Shown piece by piece: positions 11,486-24,334 of a DNA stretch of 64,000 bases (position 1 is the stretch's first letter; each line of letters starts with the position of its first letter). Location of the stretch: the NCBI RefSeq assembly GCF_040581485.1, contig NC_090135.1:2721001-2785000 (forward strand), written 5' to 3'. Made by a program: the position numbers and the translations under genes. A model generated the notes under the pieces. It searched no databases and was not told where the DNA came from. It saw nothing but the letters and a program-made list of their open reading frames with translations. This stretch comes from Linepithema humile (lineage: Eukaryota > Arthropoda > Insecta > Hymenoptera > Formicidae).

Positions 11486-12037
11486 ATGTCTTGCTACACT
11501 TCTGCACTTTAAGATCGAAAAAAATTTTTTTATGAAGAATACTATTATTTTTGATATACACTACCTTTATTCGTCTCCACAACACGTTATATATACATTC
11601 TACGACCGATATTAATTATATCAACGTTAATTAATATCATCAAAGCTGCGAGCTGACAGGTCTGAGCGCCGCCATATTAGAAATCTGAGTTGAGTGCGTT
11701 CTGATTGGTTGCGTGCTGACGACGCTGACCAATAAGACATGCGTGACATTTTACGCGATATTTTAGCGTGACATCCGAGAAAAATGATGATTTTTTAGAT
11801 TTCTCGACTTTGGATTATTATAACTTTTTTTCTACAACACCTACAGTAAAAACAAGCATACTTTTCTTATGTAATTTGGGTATGCGCTATCGATTGAGCC
11901 TATTATCAACTCAATTGGCCCAGCCGTTATTGAGATCCGATAATCTCGGCTCATCTGAACCTTCCGTCTCGTGTAAAGATACACGGTCGGTCTTGCGCTA
12001 CGCGTGAACTTGGCGCGAGACACTACCGTGTCTCTTG
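11486..12037. other. Intergenic, no gene recognised
   Basis: AT-rich sequence followed by a stretch with repeated GTGACAT and TTGGT motifs around 11640-11770. Short open frames here have no recognisable domain or splice support. Confidence 0.4.
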
Positions 12038-12700
12038 ATGATGTAGCATTTCGGAAGTTAATCTTTTACTATAACACGGTTCTCTGTCTAGTATGTCAAT
12101 TTTGTCCCATTTGAAGTCATGATTGAAATCCTTTCTGTGGCAAGAAATTACTGAGGGGGAACCTGATTTTTTATTGATATCCGTTCTGTGTTCTTTTATT
12201 CTAGTCCGTAATTGTCTTTTTGTCTGTCTTACGTACGTGGCGTCACAGTCTTGACAAGAAATCTTATAAACAATATCACACTGGTTTATCCTGTCTAAAG
12301 AGTCCTTTCCAGTTTTTATGATTTTGTTTAATTTGTTGTTGCATGAAAAGGCCAACATACAGTCATTTATTTTTGAAAATTGAAAAAATTGTTCAGATAA
12401 ATTTTTAACATATGGGATCGTAAAAATTTTCCTTTTTTTATTATTATTATCGTTGTTCTTATCGTCATTTTTGTTAAAATTTTTGTGTATGTGAAAATTA
12501 ATTCTGTTTCTAATATTTGAGAAAATAAAATGTAGTGGATAACTATTGTTTAACAGAATTGTTATTATGTTTTCAAAATTTTTTTGTTGAAAACGTGGAT
12601 GTGAGAGCTATAGGGCCCTATCGACCATGCCAAAAATGACATCTTTTTTATGAGATAAAGGATAGTGTGAGTGGAAATTTAAGTATTTTTCCGTGTTTTG
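12038..12700 (-). pseudogene. Penelope-like element fragment, GIY-YIG end
   Basis: The minus strand encodes the C-terminal part of a Penelope-like retroelement protein: a Cys-containing linker (CDIVYKISCQDCDATYV) followed by the GIY-YIG endonuclease core (TYVRQTKRQLRTRIKEH). It is nearly identical to the plus-strand copy at 19150-19840 but truncated at both ends: it stops inside the endonuclease at about 12038 and diverges beyond about 12700. It also carries the same in-frame TAG (GCC-CTA-TAG) near 12613 as the other copy. Confidence 0.85.
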
Positions 12701-13469
12701 GAGTAGAATAAAGATTCTGTTAAATTTCTTAGAGGCTCTTCTTTGGTTAAAGATTCCTTCCTTTTTTTACCAGTATTGCTGACGTTAATTCGTTAACCGC
12801 AAGTTGTTGTACCGTAATAATTTATAATCAGTTAGTTAACTTTGTTGAATGTAATACTATTTTATTATAACAAATTAACTGTGTGAGAACGTACAGATAA
12901 AACTATATATAATAGTTTGTATGAGAAGCATTCAACCGTTTCCGTTGAAGTCTCAGAGCGTTTTAACAAATCGCCTCCCACTTCCTAGAAGTGAGATATC
13001 GCTCGCAGATTTAATTTGGAATCGATGCTCGCGATGGCACCACTTGTTGGGAACATCAACGTCACGATTAGACGCGTTAAAATCTAGCATGATGTTAGGA
13101 GTATGTTCCAAACATACCGCTCGCCTCGTACATGAATGTACGACGATTTTTGACAGTAAGCTTAATACTAAAGGATACAGTAAGTGCTTGTAATATGACG
13201 CAATTAACTAATGAGATGAATGACGAGTGCTATATGCAGGCACAAGAAATGAAAAAAAAACTATGAAAAAAGATTACTACTTGATAAAGAGAATAAAACA
13301 ATGGAAATATATCTAACCATAATTATGGTAACTTAATAGCATGTTAACTAAATGGCGTTGAATAAATGTTATACAATCAATCATTGGAATGGTTACCGCC
13401 CGCCGTGGTAGTGTCAATTTGTTTTTTCAAGTGAAATTGTATCCACTGGGAGACGGCACAGCTTTATTA
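12701..13469 (-). other. Possible BEL/Pao 3' LTR with a primer-binding-site-like motif
   Basis: It lies downstream (minus sense) of the decayed BEL/Pao pol. On the minus strand CCCAACA ends at 13045 and is followed after AG by TGGTGCC (13042-13036), the same primer-binding heptamer that follows the 5' LTR of the intact BEL element at 28262. If real, an LTR ends at 13045 and a second internal leader begins there. No matching LTR survives at the 5' end, so the assignment is tentative. The short open frames in this interval show no domain. Confidence 0.35.
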
Positions 13470-16400
13470 TCGGACGCTCTTGTAAATTCCGTTTATAGTT
13501 TTAATTTTGACAACGCGTACTTGTCTGCTGTCATCTGGGTACGTGGACATTACTCTTCCGAGTTCCCATTTTGAGGGTGGCAATAAATCATTACATATTA
13601 ATACAATTTCATTAGGCTTTAAATTAACCTGAGTGTATTGTCATTTATGGCGTTGTTGCAGTGAGTGTAAATAGTCCTTGGACCAAATGCGCCAAAATTG
13701 TTCGTACATACGCTGTACACGTTGCCAACGATTTAATCGCGTTTCCTTCAGATCTAGCAGCGATTTCTCCGGTATGGTTACCAACGGTCCGCCGACTAGA
13801 AAATGTCCAGGAGTTAAGGACGTAAGGTCACTAGGATCATCAGAGAGTGGTGCGATAGGACGGGAATTTAAGCATGCCTCGATTTGCGTTAATAATGTGA
13901 CAAATTCTTCAATTGAGAGCGTATGTGTCCCAACGACTCTTCTTAAATGATGTTTTACTGATTTGACACCAGCTTCCCATATTCCTCCAAAGTGAGGAGC
14001 GGAAGGTGGTATAAATTTCCATTCGATTCGATCGTTGGCGAGATATGCAGTTAGATCAGGGTTGCGAGATAGATTTTTAAATGTGTGAGATAGTTCGCGC
14101 TCAGCGCCGTGAAAGTTTGTTCCGTTATCACTCAATAGTGTTGAGGGGATACCGCGGCGTGCTGTAAAGCGGCGGAAGGCTGCTATGAAGCCTTCCGAGG
14201 AGTAATTGTGAACCAGTTCTAAATGTATGGCTCGCGTTGCTAAACATATGAACACCGCGATGTATGCTTTGAATGGTTTCTGACCTCGCCCGACTTTTGT
14301 TAATATTTGAATTGGTCCTGCGTAGTCGACCCCAGAATGTTGAAATGGTCTACTCGGATTGACTCGATTGCTTGGCAAATCGCTCATTATTTGCGAAGTA
14401 ACTACCGCGCGTTGACGTGTGCATGGAATGCATCGATGTATGTATGTGACCCTTGACTAGGTTGCGTGCATTTAATATCCAAAACTTTTGTCTGAGAACA
14501 CGTAAGGTTAGTTGCGGTCCTCCATGCAGAGTTTGTTTATGAATTTGATCCACAATGAGTTCGGACAATCGATGACGTGGTAGTATTATTGGGTGTTTTT
14601 CATCGTATGTTAAGGATGCGTGATTTAAACGACCGCCTACCCGTAAGATACCTTTATTGTCAATAAATGGATTCAAATTTCTTAACTTACTGCTTTTGGA
14701 TAGACAATTATTGTGTTTAATAGCTCGTATTTCTGGATCAAAATATCGCCCTTGAATGTGTGATATCCAAAAGTTATGAGCCTGATCTATGACAACAGCT
14801 AATGAGATTGGTAACTCATTTTTTCTACAGTTATTTCTTTTAATACGTGATTTATTTGCAAAGATTATGCAGTACGCTGTGATTTTGAGTAGTTTCGGCC
14901 ATGAAGATATGTTATGGATTACTTCCCATTCTATTTACTTTGGTTGAGCTATAAGTGTTGTGGTTGTTTTTTGTTCAATGCTTGTATCTGCTATTAAGCA
15001 GGTTGGCTGTTCAGGCCACGAAGTTGTATGTGAACGGAGCCAGGACGGTCCTGCCCACCAAAGAGAATGCTCTTTTAACTGAGCTACAGATATACCTCTT
15101 GATGCACAGTCTGCTGGATTATTAGCGGAGTTAATGTACCTCCATTTTGTGGTAGGCTTGTTTGGATTTCAGAAACTCTGTTAGTGATAAACGTTTTCCA
15201 GCTTGAAGGATGTTGCTTAATCCATGCGAGTGTAATCATGGAGTCCGACCAACAGTATACCGGTGTCTCTGGACTTTTCAAAATACGTTGCACAAAGGCA
15301 ATGATTCGTGTTAATAGTACGGCACATAATTCTAATCTCGGAATGCTTATAGTCTTTATAGGAGCTACCTTTAATTTACTTATTATTAGTGTAGTGTGAA
15401 AATAATCAAGCGAAGATAAAATGCGAATATATACGACCGCTGCGTAAGCTCTGGTGGATGCGTCAGCGAATCCGTGCAATTCGACTCCTAAGTCTGAGCC
15501 TGACTGCCTTGTCCAGCGTGGTATAGTGATGTGTCTGAGCTCAAAAAGACTGTGGTAATAGGAGTTCCACCAGTCTCGTAAATCGCCTGGAAGTGTGCTA
15601 TTCCAATCTACTCGTCGGATCCACAATTCTTGCATAAAGATTTTTGCAGATATCACAATCGGGGTAATCCAGCCGAGTGGATCGAAAAAACGTGCAATCG
15701 TAGACAATACGCAACGTTTAGTGCTTCCAGGTGAAGTTGGCAATGAATTGTTGAAATTGAAGCTATCGGATGTAGGGTTCCATGCAACGCCTAAAACTTT
15801 GGTAATGAAACTTTCTGAAAATGTAACGTTATTTAAGTCCAGTCAATCAACTGTGGGTATGTCTCGTAATAGTTCCTCATAGTTTGAGGTCCCTTTTCGT
15901 AGGTGAAAACCTCCACTTTGCAGCAATGAGTTTAACTGTTTGCGTGTTTCTTCAATGGTGGATACATCGTCGCCACCGAGTAGAATGTCGTCTACGTATG
16001 TGGAATCGCGCAAGATGGGAGTAGCTAACGGATATTGTGCTCCTTCGTCTGCGCATAGCTGCTGTAATACTAGCATAGCGAGAAATAGAGCTGAAGCCGT
16101 AGGTGATGGTCAATAATCGATAGTGCTCAACTGGTTGATCAGGGTTAGGCCGCCATATAATACGCTGATAGTTAGTGTCATCTGGATGGATCATGATTTG
16201 TCTGTACATTTTTGCTATATCGGCAACCAAGACCAACCGATACATTCTCCACCGTAAGATAATGGACGGTAAGTCCGTTTGAAGCTTAGGGCCTGTCAAG
16301 AGACAGTCGTTTAATGATACGCCATTGGAGCTTGCACTTGAAGCGTTGAAGACAATGCGTACAGGAGATGTAGAGCTCTCCTTTACAACAGAATGATGAG

Positions 16401-18370
16401 GCAAATAGTAGTTTGGCTTTATTGCTATCTCTGATAAGGTTAGCGGAGCCATATGCCCGAGCGATTCATACTCGTGTAGAAATTTTTGATATTCTTCGGA
16501 TAATTTGACATTATGCGATAAGCGATGCTTCAAGCGGTCCAATGATTTGGACGCTAAGTAGTATGATTCACCAAGATCCTTTTTACAAGATTGCTTGAAA
16601 GGTAGACGAACAACATAACGTCCACTGGCTAAGCGTGTATATGTGGAAACAAAGTGCTGTTCACATATCTTATCGTCATTTGATAAAACTGAGGGGAGTA
16701 CTAGTTCTTCAACTTCCCAAAAGCTTCGTAGCAAACTATCTACAGAAGGGGTGATGCTACATTGTAAACTGGTAGTTACTTTAGAATTCATATTATCATC
16801 TTTGATACATGAGCCGAATAGGATTCATCTAAAAATGGTGCGTTGAGCAACAGGCGCGTCCTTTGTTCCCTTGCGTAATCCGTTCAATAGAATCAAGCCG
16901 TAAATATCAGCACCGATTAATACGTCGATACGTTCGCGACTAGATGGATTTGAATCAGCTAAGTGCAAATCTTGCAAGTGAGCATAATCGTTTTTATTAA
17001 TAAAATTAGTTGGATGGTACGAGGTTAGATTGGGTAGGATAAGAGCAGTGACGACGACATTTCCTTCTTGACTACTGCACGATTTCAAGGTTAATTTTGT
17101 ATTGTATTGGACTACACCGCTAGGCTGTCCACCTAAGCCAGATACTTGAATATGAGTTTTTTGTCGTTTGACTTTTAGTGCCTGAGCAGCTCTCTCCGTA
17201 ATAAACGTTGCTTCGGAGCCGGTGTCTATTAAGGCTCTTAAGCATAATTTGCGACCGGCATTTGTACAAACTAAAATTCGTGCAGTAGCCATTAGGACTG
17301 ACCTTTTCCGTAGACTGACCGTTTGATCAACCAATACCTTGAGAGACACACTAGATTCAGAAATGGATTCACTCACCGAACTCTCAGCTGTAGAGTTATT
17401 GGTTTTATTTGTCGACTCATCTACTTTGTTGGTATTGTAACCTGCGTCATCATGTAACAGCGTGTGATGTTTTCGTTGGCAACGTTTACAGCGATTGTGC
17501 GATGGACACTTAGCAGGGAAATGTCCTTTATGTAAACAATTAAAGCAAACTTGATATTGTTTAGCAAGCGCCTTTCGTTTATCTGTGGATAACGATTTGA
17601 AATTAGTGCACTGGTGCAAGGCGTGAGACTCGTGACATGATGGGCATTTAGCAGTAGTTACAGCCGAGGTTAGTGCCTTTGTGGTACCAGAACGGCTTTG
17701 CTTGTTTAGTGATATGTCTTGCATATCATTGGCAGCTTCTAAGGCAACGATTCTCGAAATTAAGAAGTCGCTTAAGTTAGCGAATGTTGGAGGTTCAAAT
17801 GTACTACCTAAATTAATCTCCCAATCTCTTCGTGTACGTAAATCAAGCTTACGGGCCGTTATGGTTACCATAAAGTCATTGATAGTCGATCGCTCCATGT
17901 TACATAATACCGCGAATGAATCATTAATCGTATCATGAACGCGTCTAAGTTCTGTTACTGAATCGGATTTCATTGGTGCGACATCCAGAATGATATTGAC
18001 GTAGGATGCGACAATTGCACGCAAATTTTCATACCGTCTTTTCAATGCTGTCCACGCGACCTCGTAATTTGCATCAGTAATTGTGATATTTTTTATAACT
18101 AATTGTGCCTGTCCCGTGAGACTCGACTTTAAATAATGTAAGCGTTGTACATTTGATAAGCTTTCATTACTCGCGACCAGAGACTCGAATAGATCGCGAA
18201 AGCTTGACCATTCGGTGTATACTCCGGAAAATTTGGGCAATTCTATTCGTGGGAGAGGTATCGAAAGGGTATTACACTCGCTTTGCCCGGAATTATTAAT
18301 AGCAGCAGTAGAGGTGGCCACAGGTTTTACTAGTTTTTCCAAGACTTCGCTGAAGAGATCCGAGGCCTCG
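13470..18370 (-). pseudogene. Decayed BEL/Pao retrotransposon, gag-pol
   Basis: In order on the minus strand: Gag with a DUF1759-like segment (LPRIELPKFSGVYTEWSSFRD) and CCHC-type knuckles (CFNCLHKGHFPAKC), a retropepsin with LIDTGSEATFI, reverse transcriptase (about 16790-15850; YVDDILLGGDD), Pao-type RNase H (about 15740-15080), the zinc-binding integrase region (about 14680), the integrase core with VDYAGP, SDNGTNFHG and PHFGGIWEAG, and a DUF5641-like tail to about 13470. Several frameshifts and stops break pol, for example near 16820, 15850, 15080 and 14380. The 5' end is cut at about 18370, where Penelope-like sequence starts, so no 5' LTR remains. Gag and protease share one frame. Confidence 0.9.
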
Positions 18371-20085
18371 TAGACGGGATTTTGCCCAAAGCTTATGGTT
18401 TACCAAAGATTCACAAAATGGGTTATCCACTCAGATTAATAATTTCTTTCATTAACAGTCCTTTATACAATTTAGCTAAATACATACACGAATTACTTTA
18501 CAATAGTATAAACAAACCAGACAGCCACATAAAAAACAGTTTCAGTTTAGTTAAAAAATTAAACGGAAAACTTATTAATCCAGATATTTGCATCGCCTCT
18601 TTAGATGTGGTATCTTTATTTACTAACGTACCTATTGAAAATACAGGTGATAGCATTGAGAAACGGTGGAATCATATAAGAGGTCATACTTCCATACCAC
18701 TTAATGAATTGGTTATGGGTATCACTCTAGTCTTAAATTCTACGTTCTTTAGTTTTAACAATAAAATTTACAAACAGATTTTTGGTACACCAATGGGCTC
18801 TCCCTTATCCCCCATCATAGCGGACATTATTTTACAAGACCTGGAATGTTTAGACATGGAACGTTTACCATGCACACCTTCGTTTTATTATAGATATGTT
18901 GACGACATCCTTATTGCAGTCCCATATAATTTACTAAATGAAACCACTACGATCTTCAATTCCATACATCCAAGGTTGCAATTCACACTGGAAGTTAACA
19001 ATAATAATCAGATAAATTTTCTCAATGTTTTAATTATAAATGACAACTCAAAGATTATATTGGACATTTTTCACAAACAGACATACTCGGGAAAATACTT
19101 AAATTTCCACTCACACCATCCTTTATCTCATAAAAAAGATGTCATTTTTGGCATGGTCGATAGGGCCCTATAGCTCTCACATCCACGTTTTCAACAAAAA
19201 AATTTTGAAAACATAATAACAATTCTGTTAAACAATAGTTATCCACTACATTTTATTTTCTCAAATATTAGAAACAGAATTAATTTTCACATACACAAAA
19301 ATTTTAACAAAAATGACGATAAGAACAACGATAATAATAATAAAAAAAGGAAAATTTTTACGATCCCATATGTTAAAAATTTATCTGAACAATTTTTTCA
19401 ATTTTCAAAAATAAATGACTGTATGTTGGCCTTTTCATGCAACAACAAATTAAACAAAATCATAAAAACTGGAAAGGACTCTTTAGACAGGATAAACCAG
19501 TGTGATATTGTTTATAAGATTTCTTGTCAAGACTGTGACGCCACGTACGTAGGACAGACAAAAAGACAATTACGGACTAGAATAAAAGAACACAGAACGG
19601 ATATCAATAAAAAATCAGGTTTCCCCTCAGTAATTTCTTGCCACAGAAAGGATTTCAATCATGACTTCAAATGGGACAAAGTTGACATACTAGACAGAGA
19701 ACCGTGTTATAGTAAAAGATTAACTTCCGAAATGCTACATCATATGAAAAGACAGAGTACAGGACTGAATAAACAGGAGGACACGGAATTATTACCTGAC
19801 ACATATCTTCCAATCCTTAAGAAATTTCCCACCCTTTAAAATTTTTCCATAAGCTATCCCCTCTCCTCTTTCTTTCCTACATTTTGCCAGTCAAGCCTGG
19901 CTCACTGCCGTCGACGCATGTCTTATTTTATTTATTTGATACATATGTCTAACGGATCTCCTAAGGTATTTTTTTTTAAACTAATTTATTTTTCGATTTA
20001 GTTTTGTTTTTTCTTTTAATTTTTAACCTTAATTTTAATCTAATTTTTTTATTTTTATTTATTTTTTTTTTTACATTTTCTTAAC
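18371..20085 (+). pseudogene. Penelope-like retroelement: RT and GIY-YIG endonuclease, 5'-truncated
   Basis: A single frame runs from the RT entry motif (YGLPKIHKMGYPLR) through RT motifs SLDVVSLFTNVP, GTPMGSPLSPIIAD and YRYVDDIL, then a linker, to a GIY-YIG domain (TYVGQTKRQLRTRIKEH), ending at 19839. It is broken by one TAG at 19171-19173. The start is truncated at about 18370 inside the RT, abutting the BEL remnant. The 3' untranslated tail continues to 20085, is interrupted by a DNA transposon (20089-23615), and resumes at 23619. Such elements move by target-primed reverse transcription using the GIY-YIG nuclease. Confidence 0.9.
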
Positions 20086-20088
20086 TGA

Positions 20089-23000
20089 CAAGGAAAGGGA
20101 CCCAAGTGTCCCCCTCCGATTTTGACGAGCTTTAAATATGTTGTAAAGTAGTTTAAAATAAGAGACACGTATTTTTTTTTATGTGCTTTCTCGCACGTTT
20201 AGGGTTGAAACAACCCCTACAAGCTAAAACGGTTTTTTTGGTTTGGACTGAATATCGTCAAAACTGTAAGAGGTATCAAAAAATGCTTCGAATAAAAGTT
20301 GCATGGTCTTTTATGAGCTTTATAACCGCGTAGGTCGATTTTTAAAAAATTTTATATTTTTTAATTTCCCCTCCCCCCTTTTTATTATTTTTACAAATTT
20401 CAAAATTTTTGTTATGACAAAAGTTGTAGCATTTTTTACGCTGAATACAACCATATATGATTTTATTATGTTTCGAAATCACATCTTTCAGAAATGAGCT
20501 GTCAATGTCGCACTATATGCGTCGCGCTGCGATATATACATATATATGCATAACGCATCGTTTGTGCCGCTTGTGTAATCGATGTTTGTCGCGCATGTGT
20601 AATTGATAAGACGAATAAAATTAGAAATAAAGATTAACATGTTATGAAATATTCGGAAAAATGTTCTGATCAAAGAACAAAGTTCACTAAAGTTGTTGCC
20701 AAGGCATCCCCTCTATTTTACACTTTTATAGTCGCATTTCGAGTGTATTTATAGCGCAGCGCGTTGTCATATCCTGGCAGTGCATATTACGCTTTAAAGT
20801 TGTGCGCTTGTTAGTGATTACAGAAAAACAATATATAAAACAGCATCAAAAAAAGAACAGCAAATTCACTATAAAGTAAGTATTATTTTTTTGTACACAA
20901 ATAAGGAGAAATATTTAATTGTTACCATATATTTTTCAGAATGGTTCAATTAAATCCATTTAACGTAATAATGTTAGTATACGTAACTTTTTCGACCCTT
21001 AATCTATCAACAAGTCCGATAACATCTGAAGAACGAGAAATGGCACATAAAATAGAATCTATGCTGAAAGAAATGCGCGATGAGAGATACGAAATGGAAG
21101 TAGAAGAATCTTTAGATTATGAAAACGATAACGATATTCCAACAGCAGAGCAATTCGAACTAGGAGATGAAGAGGAAGAAGGTGAGCTATTGGACGCAAA
21201 TCCTAAAGTTATATGTACTACAGATGAACGTATTCCGTATGAATATAAAAAAAATGCAGTCGAATTTTGGAAAAGCAGTACAACAAGGCCAAGAACATTA
21301 GAAGGAGTAAAACGAAGATTTCGGAAAGTATATTCATTACGTCAATTACGACGATGGGAAATTCAAGTGAATCAAGGTGGCAGTAGATTCGAAAAATTAA
21401 AACAAATTTCGGAATATACATTAAATAATTTTCATACAGCTCTTGAAAATAGAATTATTGTTCACGACGCTGATTTAGCTCGATGGGCTATTCGGGCACA
21501 AGAAAATTTAAATGTACCAGGATTTACAGCTTCATCGCGATGGATACGAAAATTTAAAATAATACATAATATTGTATCTCGTAAAATAACAAAATTTATA
21601 AGAAAAACATTTATAATGTCTAACGTCGATTTTGAAGAAAAATGTAACACATTTATTGAAAACGTTAAATATCAAATAATAGAATATGGAGTTGAAAATA
21701 TTTACAACAGTGATCAAAGCGGATTCCAATTAGAACTTCATGCCGGTCGTACATTGGCATATAAAGGAACAAAAAAGATTGAATCTGCAGTACAATCCGT
21801 ATCGGCAACTACGCATAGCTATACTATACAACCTACTGTTTCAGCCGATGGTAGATTATTATCGCCTCTTTTTATTGTACTGAAAGAAGTTAGTGGAACA
21901 TTTGGTCCCAGAGTGCAAGAAACAATGTTTAAGGCACCTAATATTTTTGTTACGTCTTTGAAATCCGGAAAATTAACAGCGCATCATTTTAAAATTTGGT
22001 TGCAAGACGTATTTTTTCCAAATGTAGGTCCAAAATCTGTTTTACTACTAGATTCGTGGACTGGTCATTGTCCAAATATTATTCAAGAATCTAAACCAGA
22101 ATCTACAGAAGATATTATTTTGTTGACTATACCAGCTGGAACAACAGGAAAAATACAACCATTGGATGTATATGGTTTTCGTTTGTGGAAGAATTTCATT
22201 AGACACTTTTCTGATACTGTAATACTTTTAGGTCTGGAAGTCAATCTGCATGCAAGAAACACCATTTTAAAACTACAGTCATTGACTCATAATCAATTTT
22301 CATCGCCAAGATTCAGAAATTTATTGAAATACGCATGGTATAAAAGCGGGTACGTAATAAATAAGCCCAAAGAATTCGAAACACCAGTGGAATTTTGTTT
22401 CCATAAACAGTCAAAACCAACATGCGATATTTGTGGCGCACCTGCAATAATTACTTGCGCATGGTGCAAAAAGTCACTTCGTATAAATCACTTTTTTCAC
22501 GAACATCACCTTTGTGATACGTTTGTTCCATAAATTCATCTGTTTTTAATATATGTTAATATATGTATTATATTCAATATATGTAGTATGTTATTGTTGA
22601 AGGTAAAGTTGTAATTGTTTCGACATATATTATTATAAAAGAAATAAAATAATAAACAAACAAATGTTTCTAGTATTGATTAATAGAAAAACCTAAAATT
22701 AATTGGAATTTTTTGCATTACCATTAAAAAACATAATAAATAAAAAAACACAATAAATTGCATTTTAATTGTAAGATTTTTATTTATTTATTTCTCTTTC
22801 GATATAATCCACTCTTAAAAAAGGCATGAAAGATCGATACTCGAATGTATCAAAAGTATTGTTGACGCTTATCCGCGACGCTGATTGGTTATCTCGATTA
22901 TTCTGACAGTTTGATAGTTTGAGAGCAAAGATTATTTTGACGGTTATTTAAAATTTTAAAAATTTTATTAAAATATTTAGATTTTATAATTATTAAATTA

Positions 23001-23615
23001 TTATAATAAGTGTACGGGCGCAGCGCGCGCTTGTATTGTTCTAGTATAACTATAAAAGTGTAATATAGAGGAGATGCCTTGGCAACAACTTTAGTGAACT
23101 TTGTTCTTTGATCAGAACATTTTTCCGAATATTTCATAACATGTTAATCTTTATTTCTAATTTTATTCGTCTTATCAATTACACATGCGCGACAAACATC
23201 GATTACACAAGCGGCACAAACGATGCGTTATGCATATATATGCATATATCGCAGCGCGACGCATATAGTGCGACATTGACAGCTCATTTCTGAAAGATGC
23301 GATTTCGAAACATAATAAAATCATATATGGTTGTATTCAGCATAAAAAATGCTACAACTTTTGTCATAACAAAAATTTTGAAATTTGTAAAAATAATAAA
23401 AAGGGGTAGGAGTAAATTAAAAAATATAAAATTTTTTAAAAATCGACCTACGCGGATATAAAGCTCATAAAAGACCATGCAACTTTTATTCGAAAGATTT
23501 TTTGATACCTCTTACAGTTTTGACGATATTTAGTCAAAATCAAAAAAACCGTTTTAGCTTGTAGGGGTTGTTTCAACCCTAAACGTGCGAGAAAGCACTT
23601 GAGTCCCTTTCCTTG
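20089..23615 (+). mobile_element. 3.5-kb DNA transposon with terminal inverted repeats of about 600 bp
   Basis: The outer ends are CAAGGAAAGGGACCCAAGTG on the left and CACTTGAGTCCCTTTCCTTG on the right, flanked by TGA on both sides (20086-20088 and 23616-23618). Inverted similarity runs to about 20745 and 23050; the right arm lacks a block of about 90 bp present in the left (about 20110-20200). It carries one intact transposase. It has landed in the 3' tail of the Penelope-like element, whose sequence continues across it. Confidence 0.8.
20941..22533 (+). CDS. DDE transposase with HTH/CENP-B-like N-terminus (530 aa)
   Basis: An uninterrupted 530-residue frame. The N-terminus has a hydrophobic stretch and an acidic patch, followed by helix-turn-helix-like DNA-binding segments (about residues 100-215, including RRFRKVYSLRQLRRWE and SRWIRKF). 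The catalytic region has three acidic motifs in pogo/Tc-type context: YNSDQSGF, VLLLDSWTGH and IQPLDVYGF. The C-terminus is Cys/His-rich (CDICGAP, CAWCKK), a likely zinc-binding tail. A GT...AG intron (20876-20939) probably lies just before the ATG. TIRs bracket the gene. I would place it in the broad IS630/Tc1/pogo-like DDE group; the subfamily is uncertain, and the 3-bp flank is unusual for that group. Confidence 0.8.
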   Translation: MVQLNPFNVIMLVYVTFSTLNLSTSPITSEEREMAHKIESMLKEMRDERYEMEVEESLDYENDNDIPTAEQFELGDEEEEGELLDANPKVICTTDERIPYEYKKNAVEFWKSSTTRPRTLEGVKRRFRKVYSLRQLRRWEIQVNQGGSRFEKLKQISEYTLNNFHTALENRIIVHDADLARWAIRAQENLNVPGFTASSRWIRKFKIIHNIVSRKITKFIRKTFIMSNVDFEEKCNTFIENVKYQIIEYGVENIYNSDQSGFQLELHAGRTLAYKGTKKIESAVQSVSATTHSYTIQPTVSADGRLLSPLFIVLKEVSGTFGPRVQETMFKAPNIFVTSLKSGKLTAHHFKIWLQDVFFPNVGPKSVLLLDSWTGHCPNIIQESKPESTEDIILLTIPAGTTGKIQPLDVYGFRLWKNFIRHFSDTVILLGLEVNLHARNTILKLQSLTHNQFSSPRFRNLLKYAWYKSGYVINKPKEFETPVEFCFHKQSKPTCDICGAPAIITCAWCKKSLRINHFFHEHHLCDTFVP

Positions 23616-23618
23616 TGA

Positions 23619-24030
23619 GTCAATTTTCTTTTTAAAAATTTTTTAGTAATCTCCGACCTATTTCTTTTTCTATTTGCAAGTTAGATGATCCTTGGCTTCA
23701 CATAAGTTTAATTATGAAAAAATGTACTATCCATGTCAAAATAAAAGGTATTTATACATAGTTAATTTTCTAAAATCTGTTGTTCGTTAATTTCGTGATT
23801 GGAGAACGTTCTTAACTCGTTTTGTTCGTTTTCACATTAACAAGATGCGTTACCTAAATTATTCTGACTATCTTGTCAACGTTTTCCGACTAACGACGAC
23901 ATATTAATTTGTTACACTGAAGATGGCCACGTCTTTTAGGCCGAAACGTCTGTTTTTGTAATTATTTTATAATAAAAGGAAAATTTGAGCAATTATAACT
24001 AGCTCCTGCTCTATCAGCTTGTTGTTTTCA
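23619..24030 (+). other. 3' tail of the interrupted Penelope-like element
   Basis: The sequence resumes directly after the TGA flank of the DNA transposon. It contains CTGAAGATGGCCACG followed by GGCCGAAACGTC (23917-23952), a pattern seen near Penelope-like 3' ends and resembling a hammerhead-ribozyme core with one changed core base. AATAAAAGG follows closely. The exact 3' end is not visible; I place it at about 24030. Confidence 0.45.
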
Positions 24031-24334
24031 AGAATATTATTTTAATAAGAAAAAGAGCTATATATTTATGCTGTTGTATTTTTAATTTCTTTCTATTTTA
24101 CATTTTGTTAAAGTTTATGTTGAAAATATTTCGTCTAAATATTATTCGGAAGGAAGTCGTGAGCGTACAGATAGAAATTATTGATATTTTTTTTTATATA
24201 TCCCCAAAGTTTAATATAAAAAACTCAATAAAAGAAATAAAAATATGCCCGAAAAAAGGAAAGTGTGGCTTTAACACATATTGATATCATTAAAAAAAGT
24301 GTTATACATTTAAAAAACAAACGCCGATTTGTTT

